Source of the DNA: Pseudomonadota bacterium | Lineage (GTDB): Bacteria; Pseudomonadota; Gammaproteobacteria; Xanthomonadales; Xanthomonadaceae | NCBI GenBank assembly: GCA_023423855.1 | Contig: JAFAEU010000263.1 | Location: 1 to 5,227, forward strand | Length of the DNA: 5,227 bases | Direction: 5' to 3' | Shown here: piece after piece, positions 5,045 through 5,227 of the stretch | How the letters are laid out: each line of letters starts with the position of its first letter | Position numbering within the stretch: the stretch's first letter is position 1 | Notes under the pieces: generated by a model | What the model was told of the DNA's origin: nothing | What the model saw: the letters and a program-made list of their open reading frames with translations, nothing else | Databases searched by the model: none | Program-made: the position numbers and the translations under genes

Positions 5045-5151
5045 CCGTTGCCCTGCGCGTGGCTGCCGTCGTGCGGCTGCGAGGCCCGTCAACCGCGAGG
5101 CTGGAAGCAATCAAGGCCACCCGAAGGGATGGCCCAAGTCGTTGTCCGACA
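5045..5151. other. Spacer between regulator and tRNA-Val
   Basis: No gene is recognisable in these 107 bases. The regulator ends at 5044 with no clear plus-strand terminator of its own. The only structured element is the hairpin at 5115-5134, which fits the minus-strand tRNA better. Small open frames running through here into the tRNA are not credible. Confidence 0.6.
5104..5134 (-). terminator. Probable intrinsic terminator of tRNA-Val
   Basis: On the minus strand GGCCA pairs with TGGCC and an inner CC/GG pair closes a TTCG tetraloop, with two bulged bases (hairpin 5115-5134; a 3-base loop with one bulge is the alternative fold). It is followed by TTGATTGCTTC at 5104-5114, a modest T-rich run. 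It begins 17 bases after the tRNA CCA end, a normal distance. On the plus strand the hairpin is not followed by a T-run, so termination of the regulator here is less likely. Confidence 0.6.
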
Positions 5152-5226
5152 TGGTGGGCGGTGCAGGGTTCGAACCTGCGACCCTTGCCGTGTGAAGGCA
5201 ATGCTCTACCGCTGAGCTAACCGCCC
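5152..5226 (-). tRNA. tRNA-Val (anticodon CAC), CCA end encoded
   Basis: The 75-base gene folds into a complete cloverleaf on the minus strand. It has a perfect 7-bp acceptor stem (GGGCGGT with ACCGCCC), D arm GCTC-AGCGGTA-GAGC, and anticodon stem TTGCC/GGCAA around loop TTCACAC. The variable loop is GGGTC, the T arm is GCAGG-TTCGAAC-CCTGC, the discriminator is A and CCA is encoded. Loop positions 34-36 read CAC (complement of 5192-5194), which decodes the valine codon GUG, heavily used in GC-rich genomes. Its 3' end faces the regulator and eCIS operon. The promoter lies beyond the right edge. Confidence 0.97.
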
Positions 5227-5227
5227 G

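Noticed and set aside
4971..5220. Small open frames across the tRNA and its flank, one ending GGAGFEPATLAV
   Set aside because: The peptide comes from translating the antisense strand of the tRNA T arm, a common misannotation; the tRNA explains the sequence.
1..5227. CRISPR arrays, insertion sequences, integrases or toxin genes
   Set aside because: No regularly spaced repeats, transposase or integrase motifs, terminal inverted repeats or toxin-like proteins were seen in the window.

Overview
The window holds the leading half of an extracellular contractile injection system (eCIS; phage-tail-like particle of the Afp/PVC type). It lies on the minus strand, next to a divergently transcribed XRE-type regulator and a tRNA-Val(CAC) gene. 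The DNA is GC-rich with strongly GC-biased third codon positions, so long spurious open frames occur on both strands. The regulator looks like a type I remember from Xanthomonadaceae (Lysobacter/Luteimonas/Stenotrophomonas relatives). I therefore favour a gammaproteobacterium of that family, but this is inference, not proof.

Layout from the operon's 5' end (right to left): a DUF4255/Pvc16-like tail terminator or cap protein (3804-4376); a 334-residue protein of unknown function (2803-3807) starting at a GTG that overlaps the previous stop by 4 bases; a single tail sheath (1378-2787); the main inner-tube protein (868-1302); a second, divergent gp19-like tube protein (420-863); a 52-residue DUF5908-like protein (254-412); and the N-terminal 81 codons of a CIS_tube-type protein, the Afp7/Pvc7 relative that usually carries a C-terminal LysM (1-245, cut by the window edge). 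All are co-oriented. Spacings run from a 4-base overlap to 15 bases, except for 75 bases between sheath and tube, so this reads as one operon. Spike, gp25, baseplate, tape-measure, AAA+ ATPase and any toxin genes would be expected beyond the left edge and cannot be seen.

How the parts fit: the 868-1302 product should stack into the inner tube and the 1378-2787 product into the contractile sleeve around it. The 420-863 product and the CIS_tube protein probably make the transition from baseplate to tube, and the DUF4255 protein caps the distal end. The 2803-3807 product is the least understood part and the best candidate for something new.

The 314-base divergent region (4377-4690) contains a perfect 18-base palindrome (4545-4562), a perfect 10-base palindrome (4476-4485) and an imperfect direct repeat 93 bases apart. 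These are plausible control sites for the regulator or the operon. To the right lie the regulator (4691-5044), a UUCG-type hairpin with a modest T-run that fits a terminator of the tRNA (about 5104-5134, minus strand), and tRNA-Val (5152-5226, minus strand). The tRNA's 3' end faces the eCIS locus, which is compatible with, but does not show, an island boundary.
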